Below are positions 24,183 through 32,649 of a DNA stretch of 39,440 nt, in pieces. Under the pieces are notes generated by a model. It searched no databases. It saw only the letters and a program-made list of their open reading frames with translations, and was not told the origin of the DNA. How positions within the stretch are numbered: the first letter of the stretch is position 1; each line of letters starts with the position of its first letter. This DNA is from an uncultured Collinsella sp. (lineage in GTDB: Bacteria; Actinomycetota; Coriobacteriia; Coriobacteriales; Coriobacteriaceae), in NCBI GenBank assembly GCA_902496455.1, contig CABVAY010000019.1, positions 1 to 39,440 of the forward strand, read 5' to 3'. The translations under genes were made by a program, and so were the position numbers.

Positions 24183-26186
24183 ATGGCTAAGTTTGACATC
24201 ATCGCTGCGACCGGTTGCCCGACCGGCATTGCGCACACCTTCATGGCGAAGGAGGCGCTGGAGAAGGCAGCTGCCGAGCGTGGTCTGACCATTAAGGTCG
24301 AGACACATGGCCAGGTCGGTGTCGAGAACGAGCTCACCAAGAGCGAGATCGCTGGCGCCAAGGCCGTTGTCGTCGCAGCCGATAAGGATGTCCAGGCTGA
24401 GCGTTTCGCCGGCAAGCCCATGGTTTCCGTCGGTGTTTCCAAGGCCCTGTCCGTTGAGGCCGCCGGTAAGCTGATTGACCGCGCGCTCGCCGCCAAGGGC
24501 GACAGCACGGTTGCAGCCGCTGCCGATGTCGAGGACGAGGTCGAGGAGAAGGAGTCCATCGGCCACGTCATCTACAAGCACCTCATGAACGGCGTCAGCC
24601 ACATGCTGGTCTTCGTCGTCGCTGGTGGTGTCCTGACCGCCGTTTCGTTCCTGTGGGGCATTACGTCCTTCGATTCGACGGCGTCTGACTACAACAGCTT
24701 TGCTGCGATGCTCAAGATCATCGGCGGCATCGCCATGAACCTCATGGTTCCGGTGCTTTCAGCCTACATCGCCGAATCCATCGGCAAGCGCCCGGCGCTC
24801 GTCCCCGGTTTTGTTGCCGGTATGATCGCCATCCAGGGCCTGCCCGTTAACGCCGAGACCGGCATGATCGACGCCGGTGGCGCCGGCGTGGGCTTCGGCT
24901 TCCTGGGCGGCATCGTCGGCGGCTTCCTCGCCGGCTATGTCATCCTGCTGCTCGAGAAGGTCTTTGCCGGTCTGCCCAAGAACCTGGACGGCCTCAAGGC
25001 TATCTTCCTGTACCCGCTGTTCTCGACGGCTATTGTCGGTCTGGTCATGCTCGGCATCTCTGGCCCCATGGCTGCCATCAACACCGCCATGATGGACTTC
25101 CTCAAGGGCCTGTCCGCCTCTGGCGCCGTTGTCCTGGGTCTTGCCATCGGCTGCATGTGCGCCTTTGACATGGGTGGCCCGGTCAACAAGGCTGCTTACG
25201 TCACCGGTACCGCTATGCTCACCGAGGCACTGGCCGCCGGTGTTGGCACCGATACCTACAACTTCGGCACCAACTTCATGGCTGCCGTCTCCGCCGCCTG
25301 CATCGTTCCGCCGCTGATTACCACCTTTGCCGTCGTTGTCGGCAAGAAGTACTTCAGCCAGGAGGATCACGACGCCGGTGTCGTTAACCTCATCCTTGGT
25401 TGCACCCACATCACCGAGGGCGCCATTCCGTTCATGACCAAGAACATCTGGCCCGTCATGCCCATCATGATGCTCGGTTCCTCTATCGCTTCGATCCTGA
25501 CCATTATGTTCAACGTTCACGATCCGGCGCCTCACGGTGGCTTCCTGGTCCTGCCCGTTGTCGAGAACGGTCCGCTTTGGGTCCTCGCGATCCTCATCGG
25601 CGCTGTGGTCGGTGGCATCCTGTTCGTGGCCTTCAAGAAGTACGACTTCGAGAAGAACCAGAAGGCCGCTCCTGCAGCCAAGTCGGTTGAGGCTCCCAAG
25701 GCCGCTGCCGTCGAGGCCCCCAAGGCCGAGGCTGCCGACTTCGTGAAGGTCGAGAATGTCTTTGTCGCCGAGGACTTCGCTTCCCGTGACGAGGCTCTGA
25801 GCTTCGTTTCCAACCAGGCTGTCAAGGCCGGTATCGCCAGCGACGCCGACGCCGTGATGAACGCCTTCCTGGCCCGCGAGGCCGAGGGCACCACGGGCAT
25901 GATGGAGGGCTTCGCCATCCCGCATGCCAAGTCCGACGCCATTTCCGAGGCTGCCGTCATCGTTGTCAAGGACGAGTCCGGCGTGACCGGTTGGGACACC
26001 ATGGACGGCGCTCCCGTCAACGTGGCTATCGCCCTGCTCATTCCCGGTGCCCAGGCCGGCACTACGCACCTCAAGATCCTGTCCAAGGTCGCCGAGGCGC
26101 TCATGGACGAGGACTTCCGTGCCACCGTCAAGGGTTCCACCGACGCCGCCGAGATCGCCAAGACGATCAACGCCCGCCTGGTCTAA
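24183..26186 (+). CDS. fruA: PTS fructose permease, fused IIB-IIC-IIA
   Basis: Imports and phosphorylates fructose to fructose 1-phosphate. The 667 residues hold IIB (about 1-105, phosphocysteine Cys12 in ATGCPTGIAHTF), the polytopic IIC (about 125-495), an Ala/Pro/Lys linker, and IIA (about 520-667, phosphohistidine His581 in GFAIPHAKSD). The IIB-IIC-IIA order differs from the common IIA-IIB-IIC. A strong GGAGGG precedes ATG 24183. The divergent RpiR gene, HPr, Enzyme I and two kinases nearby complete the pathway. Fructose is inferred from the family; a related sugar is possible. Confidence 0.9.
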   Translation: MAKFDIIAATGCPTGIAHTFMAKEALEKAAAERGLTIKVETHGQVGVENELTKSEIAGAKAVVVAADKDVQAERFAGKPMVSVGVSKALSVEAAGKLIDRALAAKGDSTVAAAADVEDEVEEKESIGHVIYKHLMNGVSHMLVFVVAGGVLTAVSFLWGITSFDSTASDYNSFAAMLKIIGGIAMNLMVPVLSAYIAESIGKRPALVPGFVAGMIAIQGLPVNAETGMIDAGGAGVGFGFLGGIVGGFLAGYVILLLEKVFAGLPKNLDGLKAIFLYPLFSTAIVGLVMLGISGPMAAINTAMMDFLKGLSASGAVVLGLAIGCMCAFDMGGPVNKAAYVTGTAMLTEALAAGVGTDTYNFGTNFMAAVSAACIVPPLITTFAVVVGKKYFSQEDHDAGVVNLILGCTHITEGAIPFMTKNIWPVMPIMMLGSSIASILTIMFNVHDPAPHGGFLVLPVVENGPLWVLAILIGAVVGGILFVAFKKYDFEKNQKAAPAAKSVEAPKAAAVEAPKAEAADFVKVENVFVAEDFASRDEALSFVSNQAVKAGIASDADAVMNAFLAREAEGTTGMMEGFAIPHAKSDAISEAAVIVVKDESGVTGWDTMDGAPVNVAIALLIPGAQAGTTHLKILSKVAEALMDEDFRATVKGSTDAAEIAKTINARLV

Positions 26187-26221
26187 TTCCACGGTACGCG
26201 AATAACATCGCCCCTTGTAAC

Positions 26222-26257
26222 AAAGGCGGAGACCCTCTCCAGGGCCTCCGCCTTTTT
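26222..26257 (+). terminator. Terminator after the fructose permease
   Basis: AAAGGCGGAGACCCT pairs with AGGGCCTCCGCCTTT (one mismatch) around CTCC, then a T-run. It is a strong terminator, so ptsH needs its own promoter. Confidence 0.88.
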
Positions 26258-26267
26258 CATCCCCAAA

Positions 26268-26338
26268 TAAGTTGCGGTGAAATAGGGACTGTGTAAACGA
26301 TTCAACCCCAAATTCAGTCCCTATTTCACCGCAACTTA
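26268..26338. repeat. Perfect 24-bp inverted repeat, REP-like
   Basis: Arms 26268-26291 and 26315-26338 are exact reverse complements, starting TAAGTTGCGGTGAAATAGGG, with a 23-nt AT-rich loop. It is not followed by a T-run and lies after a complete terminator, so it is not needed for termination. It resembles a dispersed palindromic intergenic unit. Confidence 0.8.
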
Positions 26339-26442
26339 CAAAAGGGTACAGATAGGCCCCTTCAACTAGTTCAACCAGGCGAACAAAAATCAGCCAGAAT
26401 TCCGTTCGCACGATATTGCTCTGGACCGACTGAGTTTCCGCA

Positions 26443-26594
26443 GCTTGCTCGCCCACAGGGGGCCGGGCGCGGCCTGCGAGATTTATCGCGAGTTCCGCAC
26501 GAGCCGAAGAGCACTTAATGTGCTCTTCGTGCGAGCAGGACTGTAGAGCAGGAAATCTCACTGGCCACGCCCGGCCCCCTGTGGGCGAGCAAGC
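26443..26594. repeat. Large nested palindrome containing the shared hairpin element, copy 1
   Basis: Outer arms 26443-26469 and 26568-26594 are a perfect 27-bp inverted repeat. Pairing continues inward to 26484/26553 with three mismatches. Inside lies an element (26491-26543): AGTTC pairs with GGACT, CGCAC with GTGCG, a GAGCC bulge, then GAAGAGCAC/GTGCTCTTC with a TTAAT loop. The same element occurs at 36332-36384. No gene is visible in 26258-26650; this element and the 24-bp repeat are its main contents. Confidence 0.85.
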
Positions 26595-26658
26595 GGACGA
26601 CAAACACATCTGTCCAACAATTCGTGCGAAACATAATGAAAAACAGTTTGATGTGAGT

Positions 26659-26667
26659 TAATATAAA
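26659..26667 (+). promoter_or_regulatory. -10 region of ptsH
   Basis: TAATATAAA contains overlapping -10 matches, about 65 nt before the ATG. No good -35 is found at the normal distance. Confidence 0.4.
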
Positions 26668-26681
26668 CAACGTCGTGAATC

Positions 26682-26729
26682 TGACTCCTGCCGCATGCAT
26701 GACAGGGGTTAAACACAAAAAAGGAGTCA
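26682..26729 (+). promoter_or_regulatory. Possible Shine-Dalgarno masking stem before ptsH
   Basis: TGACTCCT (26682-26689) is the exact reverse complement of AGGAGTCA (26722-26729), which contains the ptsH ribosome site. A competing small hairpin, CCTG/CAGG (26687-26690 and 26703-26706), shares bases with the masking arm. Two alternative folds are thus possible. Confidence 0.5.
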
Positions 26730-26732
26730 ATT

Positions 26733-26996
26733 ATGGTTTCTGAGAAGGCTACCCTCGTCAATCCGCAGGGTCTTCACATGCGTCCGGCCGGCCTCTTCGC
26801 CTCCACCATGGGCAAGTACGCCTGCGACGTGACTGTCGTCACCCCCGAGAAGGAGGTCAACGGTAAGTCCCCGATGGCCCTCATGGCTGCTGGTATCCCC
26901 TGCGGTACCGAGGTCGAGGTCAAGTGCGACGGCGCTGACGAGGCCGAGGCTCTGGCTGCTGCCATCGAGCTCATCAAGAGCGGTCTTGGCGAGTAG
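26733..26996 (+). CDS. ptsH: Phosphocarrier protein HPr
   Basis: Carries phosphate from Enzyme I to sugar permeases. At 87 residues it is of normal length. His15 in NPQGLHMRPAG is the phosphorylation site used for transfer, and Ser46 in NGKSPMALM is the regulatory site for HPr kinase, which suggests carbon catabolite signalling of the Gram-positive type. AGGAGT lies before ATG 26733. A terminator-like hairpin separates it from ptsI. Confidence 0.97.
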   Translation: MVSEKATLVNPQGLHMRPAGLFASTMGKYACDVTVVTPEKEVNGKSPMALMAAGIPCGTEVEVKCDGADEAEALAAAIELIKSGLGE

Positions 26997-27041
26997 AACT
27001 CAAACGGGTCGCATGTTGAACAACTAAGTTCATATTTGGGG

Positions 27042-27077
27042 GCGCAGTGACCTGTTGCAAGGTAGCTGCGCTCTTTT
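27042..27077 (+). terminator. Intercistronic terminator between ptsH and ptsI
   Basis: GCGCAG-TG-ACCT pairs with AGGT-AG-CTGCGC around GTTGCA, followed by TCTTTT. The short T-run suggests partial termination, giving more HPr than Enzyme I. Confidence 0.6.
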
Positions 27078-27123
27078 GTCATGGATATGGCAAAACGCTT
27101 TATCACATGACACGGAGAGAGGA

Positions 27124-28833
27124 ATGGGAATGTATCAGGGAGTCAACGCTTCCGAGGGCATCGGTATCGGCACCGTCATGGTCGCCGTCGATCCCGACTT
27201 GACGTTTGAGCCGCACGAGGTTGCTGATTCGGCAGCAGAGAAGGAGCGCTATCAGTCCGCTCTTTCGGTCTTTTGCGAGAAGACCCAGGCTCAGGCCGAC
27301 CACATGAAGGAGACGGTGGGCGAGGCCGAGGCCGAGATCATGAGCGGACATATTGTCCTGGCTCAGGATCCGGGTATGACCGACGCCATCAACGCCGCCA
27401 TTGACGGCGGTACCTGCGCCGAGCAGGCGCTCATGGACACCTCGACCATGTTCGAGAACATGTTCCTGTCCATGGACGACGAGATGTTCCGTCTGCGCGC
27501 GGCCGACATCGCCGACATCCGCACCGGTATTTTGGCCGAGCTGCTGGGCAAGGAGGTCGTCGACCTCTCCGTCCTGCCCGAGAACACCGTGGTTGTCGTG
27601 CATGACCTCACGCCGTCCATGACCGCCACGATCGATAAGGCCCACGTTGCCGGTATCGTCACCGAGACCGGTGGCCGCACGTCGCACTCCGCGATCATCG
27701 CGCGTGCCCTCGAGATCCCGGCTGTCCTTTCGGTTTCCAACAGCTGCACCGCGCTGCGCAACGGTATGACCGTTGTCGTCGACGGTGGCAAGGGTATCGT
27801 TGAGGCCGATCCCGACGAGGAGACGCTCGCTGCCTACACCGCCAAGGCCGAGGCCTTCGCTGCCGAGAAGGCAGCCCTCGAGGCCTTCCGTGGCAAGCCG
27901 TCCGTGACTGCCGATGGCATCAAAAAGATCATCGCCTGCAACATCGGTAACCCCGATGACGTGCCCAACGCGCTCGATCACGATGCCGAGGCCATCGGTC
28001 TGTTCCGCTCCGAGTTCCTGTTCATGGACTCTGCCGAGCTTCCTTCCGAGGAGGAGCAGTTCAACGCCTACCGTAAGGTCGCCAGCGCGCTCAAGGGTGC
28101 TCCGGTCATCATCCGCACGCTCGATGTGGGTGGCGACAAGGAGATTCCGTATCTGCATATGGTCAAGGAAGACAACCCCTTCATGGGCTTCCGCGCCGTG
28201 CGTTACTGCCTGGCCAATCCCGACCAGTACAAGGTCCAGCTCCGCGCTCTGCTGCGCGCTAGCGCCTTCGGTGACGTCAAGATCATGATCCCGCTCGTCA
28301 CCTGCGTCGAGGAGGTCTTGGCTGTCAAGGAGCTCGTCGAGCAGTGCAAGGCCGAGCTGACCGAAGAGGGTCGCAAGTTTAACGAGAACATCGAGGTCGG
28401 CATCATGGTCGAGACGCCCGCCGCTTCGCTGCTCGCAGACCGTCTTGCAGAGGTTGCCGACTTCTTCTCCATCGGCACCAACGACCTGATCGGCTACACC
28501 ATGTGCGCCGACCGTGGTAACGACACCATCTCCAACCTGTACCAGGTTTACTATCCCGCCGTGCTCCGCTCGCTCAAGAACATCATCGAGAGCGGCGTGA
28601 AGGCCGGCATCATGGTCGGTATGTGCGGCGAGGCCGCTGCCGATCCGCTGCTCGAGCCGCTGCTGATCAGCTGGGGCCTGGAGGAGTTCTCGATGAGCGC
28701 TCCGTCCATCCTGCGCGCCCGCAAGACCATCAGCCAGTGGACCAAGGCCGAGTGCGACGAGCTCGCCGAGAAGGCGCTCGCCTGCAACACCGCCGCCGAG
28801 GTCAAGGCACTGCTCGAGTCCGCAGCTCGCTAA
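27124..28833 (+). CDS. ptsI: PTS Enzyme I (PEP-protein phosphotransferase)
   Basis: Takes phosphate from PEP and passes it to HPr. The 569 residues are of normal length. The active His188 is in GGRTSHSAIIARA, and Cys501 is in the PEP-binding site GMCGEAAADP. A TNDLIGYTMCADRGND stretch marks the C-terminal domain. Starts ATG 27124 and ATG 27130 are both possible after GGAGAGAGG. It follows ptsH by 127 nt. Confidence 0.96.
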   Translation: MGMYQGVNASEGIGIGTVMVAVDPDLTFEPHEVADSAAEKERYQSALSVFCEKTQAQADHMKETVGEAEAEIMSGHIVLAQDPGMTDAINAAIDGGTCAEQALMDTSTMFENMFLSMDDEMFRLRAADIADIRTGILAELLGKEVVDLSVLPENTVVVVHDLTPSMTATIDKAHVAGIVTETGGRTSHSAIIARALEIPAVLSVSNSCTALRNGMTVVVDGGKGIVEADPDEETLAAYTAKAEAFAAEKAALEAFRGKPSVTADGIKKIIACNIGNPDDVPNALDHDAEAIGLFRSEFLFMDSAELPSEEEQFNAYRKVASALKGAPVIIRTLDVGGDKEIPYLHMVKEDNPFMGFRAVRYCLANPDQYKVQLRALLRASAFGDVKIMIPLVTCVEEVLAVKELVEQCKAELTEEGRKFNENIEVGIMVETPAASLLADRLAEVADFFSIGTNDLIGYTMCADRGNDTISNLYQVYYPAVLRSLKNIIESGVKAGIMVGMCGEAAADPLLEPLLISWGLEEFSMSAPSILRARKTISQWTKAECDELAEKALACNTAAEVKALLESAAR

Positions 28834-28850
28834 TTTGGTATCAGAGGTAA

Positions 28851-28880
28851 CCGCGTGGTTGGAATGGGCCGGCCACGCGG
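28851..28880 (+). other. Intercistronic stem-loop between ptsI and the first kinase gene
   Basis: CCGCGTGG and CCACGCGG are a perfect 8-bp inverted repeat, 28 nt before the kinase start and without a T-run. It may mark an RNA processing or stabilising point. Confidence 0.45.
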
Positions 28881-28907
28881 CCCTCACATATACAGGGGGT
28901 ACTGTAA

Positions 28908-29840
28908 ATGTTCTACACGCTAACCGCTAACCCGGCTGTCGACATGACGGTTTCGAGCTCTCCGCTCGAGCCCGACGAGAACGTCCGCACCGGCTCGGCC
29001 AGCTACACGGCCAACGGCAAGGGCCTCGACGTGTCCTTCGCCTTTAAGAAGATGGGCGTCGACACCGTCGCGCTCGGCTTCTTCGCCGGCTTCACGGGCA
29101 AGTTCATCGTCGAGGAGGTCATGAACCTGGGTTGCCTGTGCCGTCCGGTTTGGACCGACGGCATCACGCGTATCAACACCTACGTCAACGATGGCCAGCA
29201 CGAGTACGGCATCCTGAACCCCGGCGCACCGATTACGCCGGAGCACCAGAAGGAGCTCTACAACATCCTGGACACCGCGGGCGATCTTGAGTGCCTGATT
29301 GTCTCCGGTTCTGTGCCTCCCAAAGCTACGCCCGACTTCTTGGCTCAGGTCATGGAGCACGCTCAGGCCCGTGGCGCCGACGTCGTCCTGGACCTGTCTT
29401 CCGACAAGCTCAAGGAGCTCGCTCACAAGAAGCCGCTGCTCATCAAGCCGAACCATCACGAGATGAAGGCCATCTTCGGCGTGCCGGTCGACACCGACGA
29501 CGAGGTCCGCGTTGCCATGAAGATGGCTCACGACGCTGGCGTTCAGAACGTGCTGCTCACCCGTGGTAGCCGCGGCGACGCTTACTTCTCCAACGGCGAG
29601 GACATCTGGTACGCCAAGCGTGAGTTCAACATTAAGCTGGTTTCTTCCGTCTGCGCCGGCGACTGCACCCTCGCTGCGTTCCTTCACAAGTGGTACAGGG
29701 ATCGCGACAACGTCGAGGAGGCCATGAAGCTCGCTATGGCCACCGGTGCCAACGTTGCCGAGTCCGTCGGCATTGGCGACTTCGGTCACGTCGATGAGTA
29801 CAGCAAGCGCGTTGCTGTCCGCAAGCTCGATCGTCAGTAA
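28908..29840 (+). CDS. fruK: 1-Phosphofructokinase-type PfkB kinase, copy 1
   Basis: PfkB-family kinase of 310 residues, expected to turn fructose 1-phosphate into fructose 1,6-bisphosphate. It begins TLTANPAVDMTV and has NGKGLDVSFAFKKMG, as in FruK/LacC enzymes. The catalytic region reads CAGDCTLAAFL, with the base Asp kept but the first Gly of the usual GAGD replaced by Cys. GGGGGT precedes the ATG. It ends with a strong terminator. Tagatose-6-phosphate kinase activity is an alternative. Confidence 0.88.
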   Translation: MFYTLTANPAVDMTVSSSPLEPDENVRTGSASYTANGKGLDVSFAFKKMGVDTVALGFFAGFTGKFIVEEVMNLGCLCRPVWTDGITRINTYVNDGQHEYGILNPGAPITPEHQKELYNILDTAGDLECLIVSGSVPPKATPDFLAQVMEHAQARGADVVLDLSSDKLKELAHKKPLLIKPNHHEMKAIFGVPVDTDDEVRVAMKMAHDAGVQNVLLTRGSRGDAYFSNGEDIWYAKREFNIKLVSSVCAGDCTLAAFLHKWYRDRDNVEEAMKLAMATGANVAESVGIGDFGHVDEYSKRVAVRKLDRQ

Positions 29841-29868
29841 TCGGAACGCGACATATTCGTGCGCATGC

Positions 29869-29900
29869 GGCGCCCCGGTTTCGGCCGGGGCGCCTTTTTT
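29869..29900 (+). terminator. Terminator between the two kinase genes
   Basis: GGCGCCCCGG pairs perfectly with CCGGGGCGCC around a 6-nt loop, followed by T6. Confidence 0.92.
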
Positions 29901-29989
29901 GTTCCGCCATGGGGGAGAGGTGTCCTGCCGTACTTCATCGCTTCCACACCGTTCACCGAGTTGTCCTAGCCATTTGTCTATGCGTGGAA

Positions 29990-29995
29990 TATACT
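29990..29995 (+). promoter_or_regulatory. -10 (TATACT) of the second kinase gene
   Basis: TATACT lies 35 nt before the start of the second kinase gene and after a strong terminator. No clear -35 is seen. Confidence 0.45.
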
Positions 29996-30029
29996 TTCAT
30001 TAACACGTTGCTTCGTGAAAGGAACATTC

Positions 30030-30962
30030 ATGATTTACACGCTCACTGCAAATCCCGCCATTGATTACAACATCGCCTGTGACGGCCTTGACGCCAATAC
30101 CGTCACGCGTACCCGCAATGCCGTCTACACGCCCAACGGCAAGGGCCTCAACGTCTCGTTTACGCTTGACCACTATGGTGTCGACACCACGATCCTGGGT
30201 TTCTTCGCCGGCTTCTCGGGCGAGTTTATCGTCAAGGGCGCCGAGGCCCTGGGCGTGCCCGTCAAGCCCGTGTGGACCGACGGCATCACGCGCGTCAACG
30301 TGTTCCTCAATGCCGGCCCCGACACCGAGTACAACATGGTCAACGCCGGTGCCGCTATCAACGAGGCCAACGAGCAGGAGATGTTTGAGCTCATCGATTC
30401 ACTCGATGACATGACCTGTCTGGTCATCAGCGGCTCGCTGCCTCCCAACACTTCCGAGGGCTTCCTGGCCGAGGTCCTGCGTCGCGTCAAGGCCAAGGGG
30501 GCCGAGTTCGTCCTCGATATCTCGAGCCATCAGCTGGCAGACCTCATTGCCATGGAGCCGCTGCTGATCAAGCCCAATGACGATGAGCTGCTCGACATCT
30601 TTGGCATTAAGGTGAGCGGTGGCGACGACGAGTCCGTCAAGGGCGCGATGGCCGAGCTGCACGCCAAGGGCGCCAAGAACGTGCTGCTGACCCTTGGTGG
30701 CGCCGGTGCGTACTTCTCCAACGGCGAGCACATCTGGTTTGCCAAACGCACCTTCGACGTCAAGCTGCTGTCGACGGTGTGCGCCGGCGATTCCTCGCTG
30801 GCTGCCTTCCTGTCCGTATGGCACGACGCCCCCGAGCGCGTCGAGGATGCCCTGCGCCTTTCGATGGCTACCGGCGCCAACGTGGTCGAGTGCCCGGGCC
30901 TGGGCGACTTTGCCAAGGTCGAGGAGTATAAGAAGGGCATCGCTATCCGCGAGGTCTGCTAA
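30030..30962 (+). CDS. 1-Phosphofructokinase-type PfkB kinase, copy 2
   Basis: A second 310-residue PfkB kinase, clearly a paralogue of the first (TLTANPAIDYN, NGKGLNVSFTLDHYG). Its catalytic region reads CAGDSSLAAFL, again with Cys where Gly is usual. AAAGGA lies before ATG 30030. It has its own -10 and terminator, so the two kinases can be expressed separately. One copy may serve fructose 1-phosphate and the other tagatose 6-phosphate or another sugar phosphate. Confidence 0.87.
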   Translation: MIYTLTANPAIDYNIACDGLDANTVTRTRNAVYTPNGKGLNVSFTLDHYGVDTTILGFFAGFSGEFIVKGAEALGVPVKPVWTDGITRVNVFLNAGPDTEYNMVNAGAAINEANEQEMFELIDSLDDMTCLVISGSLPPNTSEGFLAEVLRRVKAKGAEFVLDISSHQLADLIAMEPLLIKPNDDELLDIFGIKVSGGDDESVKGAMAELHAKGAKNVLLTLGGAGAYFSNGEHIWFAKRTFDVKLLSTVCAGDSSLAAFLSVWHDAPERVEDALRLSMATGANVVECPGLGDFAKVEEYKKGIAIREVC

Positions 30963-30995
30963 CTCCGGCCTAAAGCTTGAGTATTTCGAGTGGTT

Positions 30996-31030
30996 CGCAT
31001 CCGTCTTGGGAACAGGACGGATGCGTTTTT
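30996..31030 (+). terminator. Terminator after the second kinase gene
   Basis: CGCATCCGTC pairs perfectly with GACGGATGCG around a 10-nt loop, followed by T5. Confidence 0.9.
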
Positions 31031-31127
31031 GTTTATCGGACTTGCGTGTGCAGGGGAGGCTGTTTCTTGCTAGACTTCTTGCAGATGCAATCGACAACCA
31101 ATTTGATAGCCGCAGGAGGCCACAGGT

Positions 31128-32522
31128 ATGTGCAATGTTTCGCTCAACGGTACGCACCCGACCGATGCCTCCCTGCGAGTGCTGCGTGCGCTCGAGGCGG
31201 CCGGTCTTGAGGCCTGGTACGTGGGCGGTTGGGTGCGCGACGCCCTGATGGGATGCCCCAGCCACGATGTTGACATGTGTTGCAGCGGCCTGTGGCAGGA
31301 GTCCAAGGCGGCGCTCGAGGCCGCCGGCATCGCGGTTGTGGAGTCGGGCATTAAATTTGGCGGAATCACGGCTATTTCCGATGGCGAGCGTATCGAGGTC
31401 ACCACGTACCGTCTGGATGGCTTTTACACCGATGGTCGCCATCCCCAGAGTGTGGAGCGTGCCGCCTCGCTCGAGGACGATCTGGCGCGCCGCGACTTTA
31501 CCGTCAATGCCATGGCCTGGCATCCCGAGCGCGGGCTTGTCGACCGCTACGACGGCCAGGGTGACTTGGAGCGCAAGCTGATTCGCGCTGTCGGCGATCC
31601 CAAGCGTCGCTTTAACGAGGACGCCCTGCGCATGCTGCGTGCGGTGCGCTTTGCCTGCCGTCTGGACTTTATGATTGAGCCCGAGACCAAGCGTGCGCTT
31701 GCCGAGCGCGCGCCGCTGCTCGATGCCGTGGCGCGCGAGCGTGTGGGCATTGAGCTTGAGGGCATCCTTTCGACCGGTCATGGGGGAGACGCGATGCTCC
31801 GCTATCCCGAGCTCATCTGCGCCGCCGTGCCCGAGTTGGCAGCGGGTCGCGGGTTTGATCAACGCAGTGTCTATCATGCGTTTAACGTCTACGAGCATAT
31901 CGCCCGCGTGCTTACGGTGGCAGGGGAGCTGGCGCTGTGCGACGGCGTCGCGCCCTCGTCGAGCCTTATGTGGGCGGCGTTTTTGCACGATGTGTCCAAG
32001 CCCGACTGTTTCACGGTCGACCATGCCGGTAGCGGACACTTCTACGGTCATCCAGAGCTCGGCGCCAAGAAGGCGCGCATCATTATGGATCGACTGGCGC
32101 TCTCGCACGACTTGGTGCGTGACGTGTGCCTGCTCATCAAATATCACGACAAGCCGCTGCGCCCCGAGCGCTCCTGTCTGCTCAATATGATGCGCGCGCT
32201 TTCGGGTGAGGGCGTCGACACGGCCCGCCTGATTGACGAGCTCATGGACCTTAAGCGTGCCGACACACTTGGCAAGGCCCCGTCGTGCTTCTATTACGTT
32301 GAGACGATTGAGGAGATGCGCGCGATGGCGCACAAGCTGCTGAGGGCGGGGGAGCCCTATACGCTCAAGATGCTCGCCATCAATGGCGGCGACCTGATCC
32401 GTGCCGGAGTCAAGCCCGGGCCGGAACTGGGTCAGCTTCTCAACTCCGCCCTCGACGCCGTGATCGAAGACAACATTCCCAACGAGCGCGAAGCTCTTTT
32501 GGTCCAGCTCAACTTGAAGTAG
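31128..32522 (+). CDS. cca: CCA tRNA nucleotidyltransferase with HD domain
   Basis: Adds or repairs the CCA end of tRNA. The 464-residue protein has the nucleotidyltransferase core with GGWVRD at 33-38 and the metal-binding pair DVD at 47-49. RRDFTVNAMAW follows, then the RNA-binding region, and then an HD domain (FLHDVSKP near 285). The core with HD resembles the class II enzymes of Gram-positive bacteria. GCAGGAGG lies before ATG 31128. The two tRNA-Glu genes just downstream already encode CCA, so the role there is repair. Confidence 0.92.
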   Translation: MCNVSLNGTHPTDASLRVLRALEAAGLEAWYVGGWVRDALMGCPSHDVDMCCSGLWQESKAALEAAGIAVVESGIKFGGITAISDGERIEVTTYRLDGFYTDGRHPQSVERAASLEDDLARRDFTVNAMAWHPERGLVDRYDGQGDLERKLIRAVGDPKRRFNEDALRMLRAVRFACRLDFMIEPETKRALAERAPLLDAVARERVGIELEGILSTGHGGDAMLRYPELICAAVPELAAGRGFDQRSVYHAFNVYEHIARVLTVAGELALCDGVAPSSSLMWAAFLHDVSKPDCFTVDHAGSGHFYGHPELGAKKARIIMDRLALSHDLVRDVCLLIKYHDKPLRPERSCLLNMMRALSGEGVDTARLIDELMDLKRADTLGKAPSCFYYVETIEEMRAMAHKLLRAGEPYTLKMLAINGGDLIRAGVKPGPELGQLLNSALDAVIEDNIPNEREALLVQLNLK

Positions 32523-32586
32523 CTACCAAGTTTACCTGCGTGTTCCATAACCTGCCGACAATTTTTCGGCAATTTGGAATTTCTTC

Positions 32587-32615
32587 TTGCGCTGACGTTT
32601 TTTGTCCCGTAATAT
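32587..32615 (+). promoter_or_regulatory. Promoter of the tRNA-Glu pair
   Basis: TTGCGC (32587-32592), a 17-nt spacer and TAATAT (32610-32615) lie 34 nt before the first tRNA. Confidence 0.65.
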
Positions 32616-32649
32616 ATTTCCTCGCAGCACGGCAGTGCAGATGTCATGT

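Noticed and set aside
26443..26594. CRISPR or attachment site reading of the palindromes
   Set aside because: There are no regularly spaced repeats, no cas genes and no integrase nearby.
24759..26609. A 616-codon minus-strand frame opposite the fructose permease
   Set aside because: It is Gly/Asp/Val-rich shadow sequence and runs through the terminator and palindromes; no motif supports it.
27103..28887. A 594-codon minus-strand frame opposite ptsI
   Set aside because: Shadow of a certain gene, without ribosome site or recognisable domain.
30399..32333. A 644-codon minus-strand frame opposite the second kinase and cca
   Set aside because: It spans two real genes and a terminator, and shows no protein family features.
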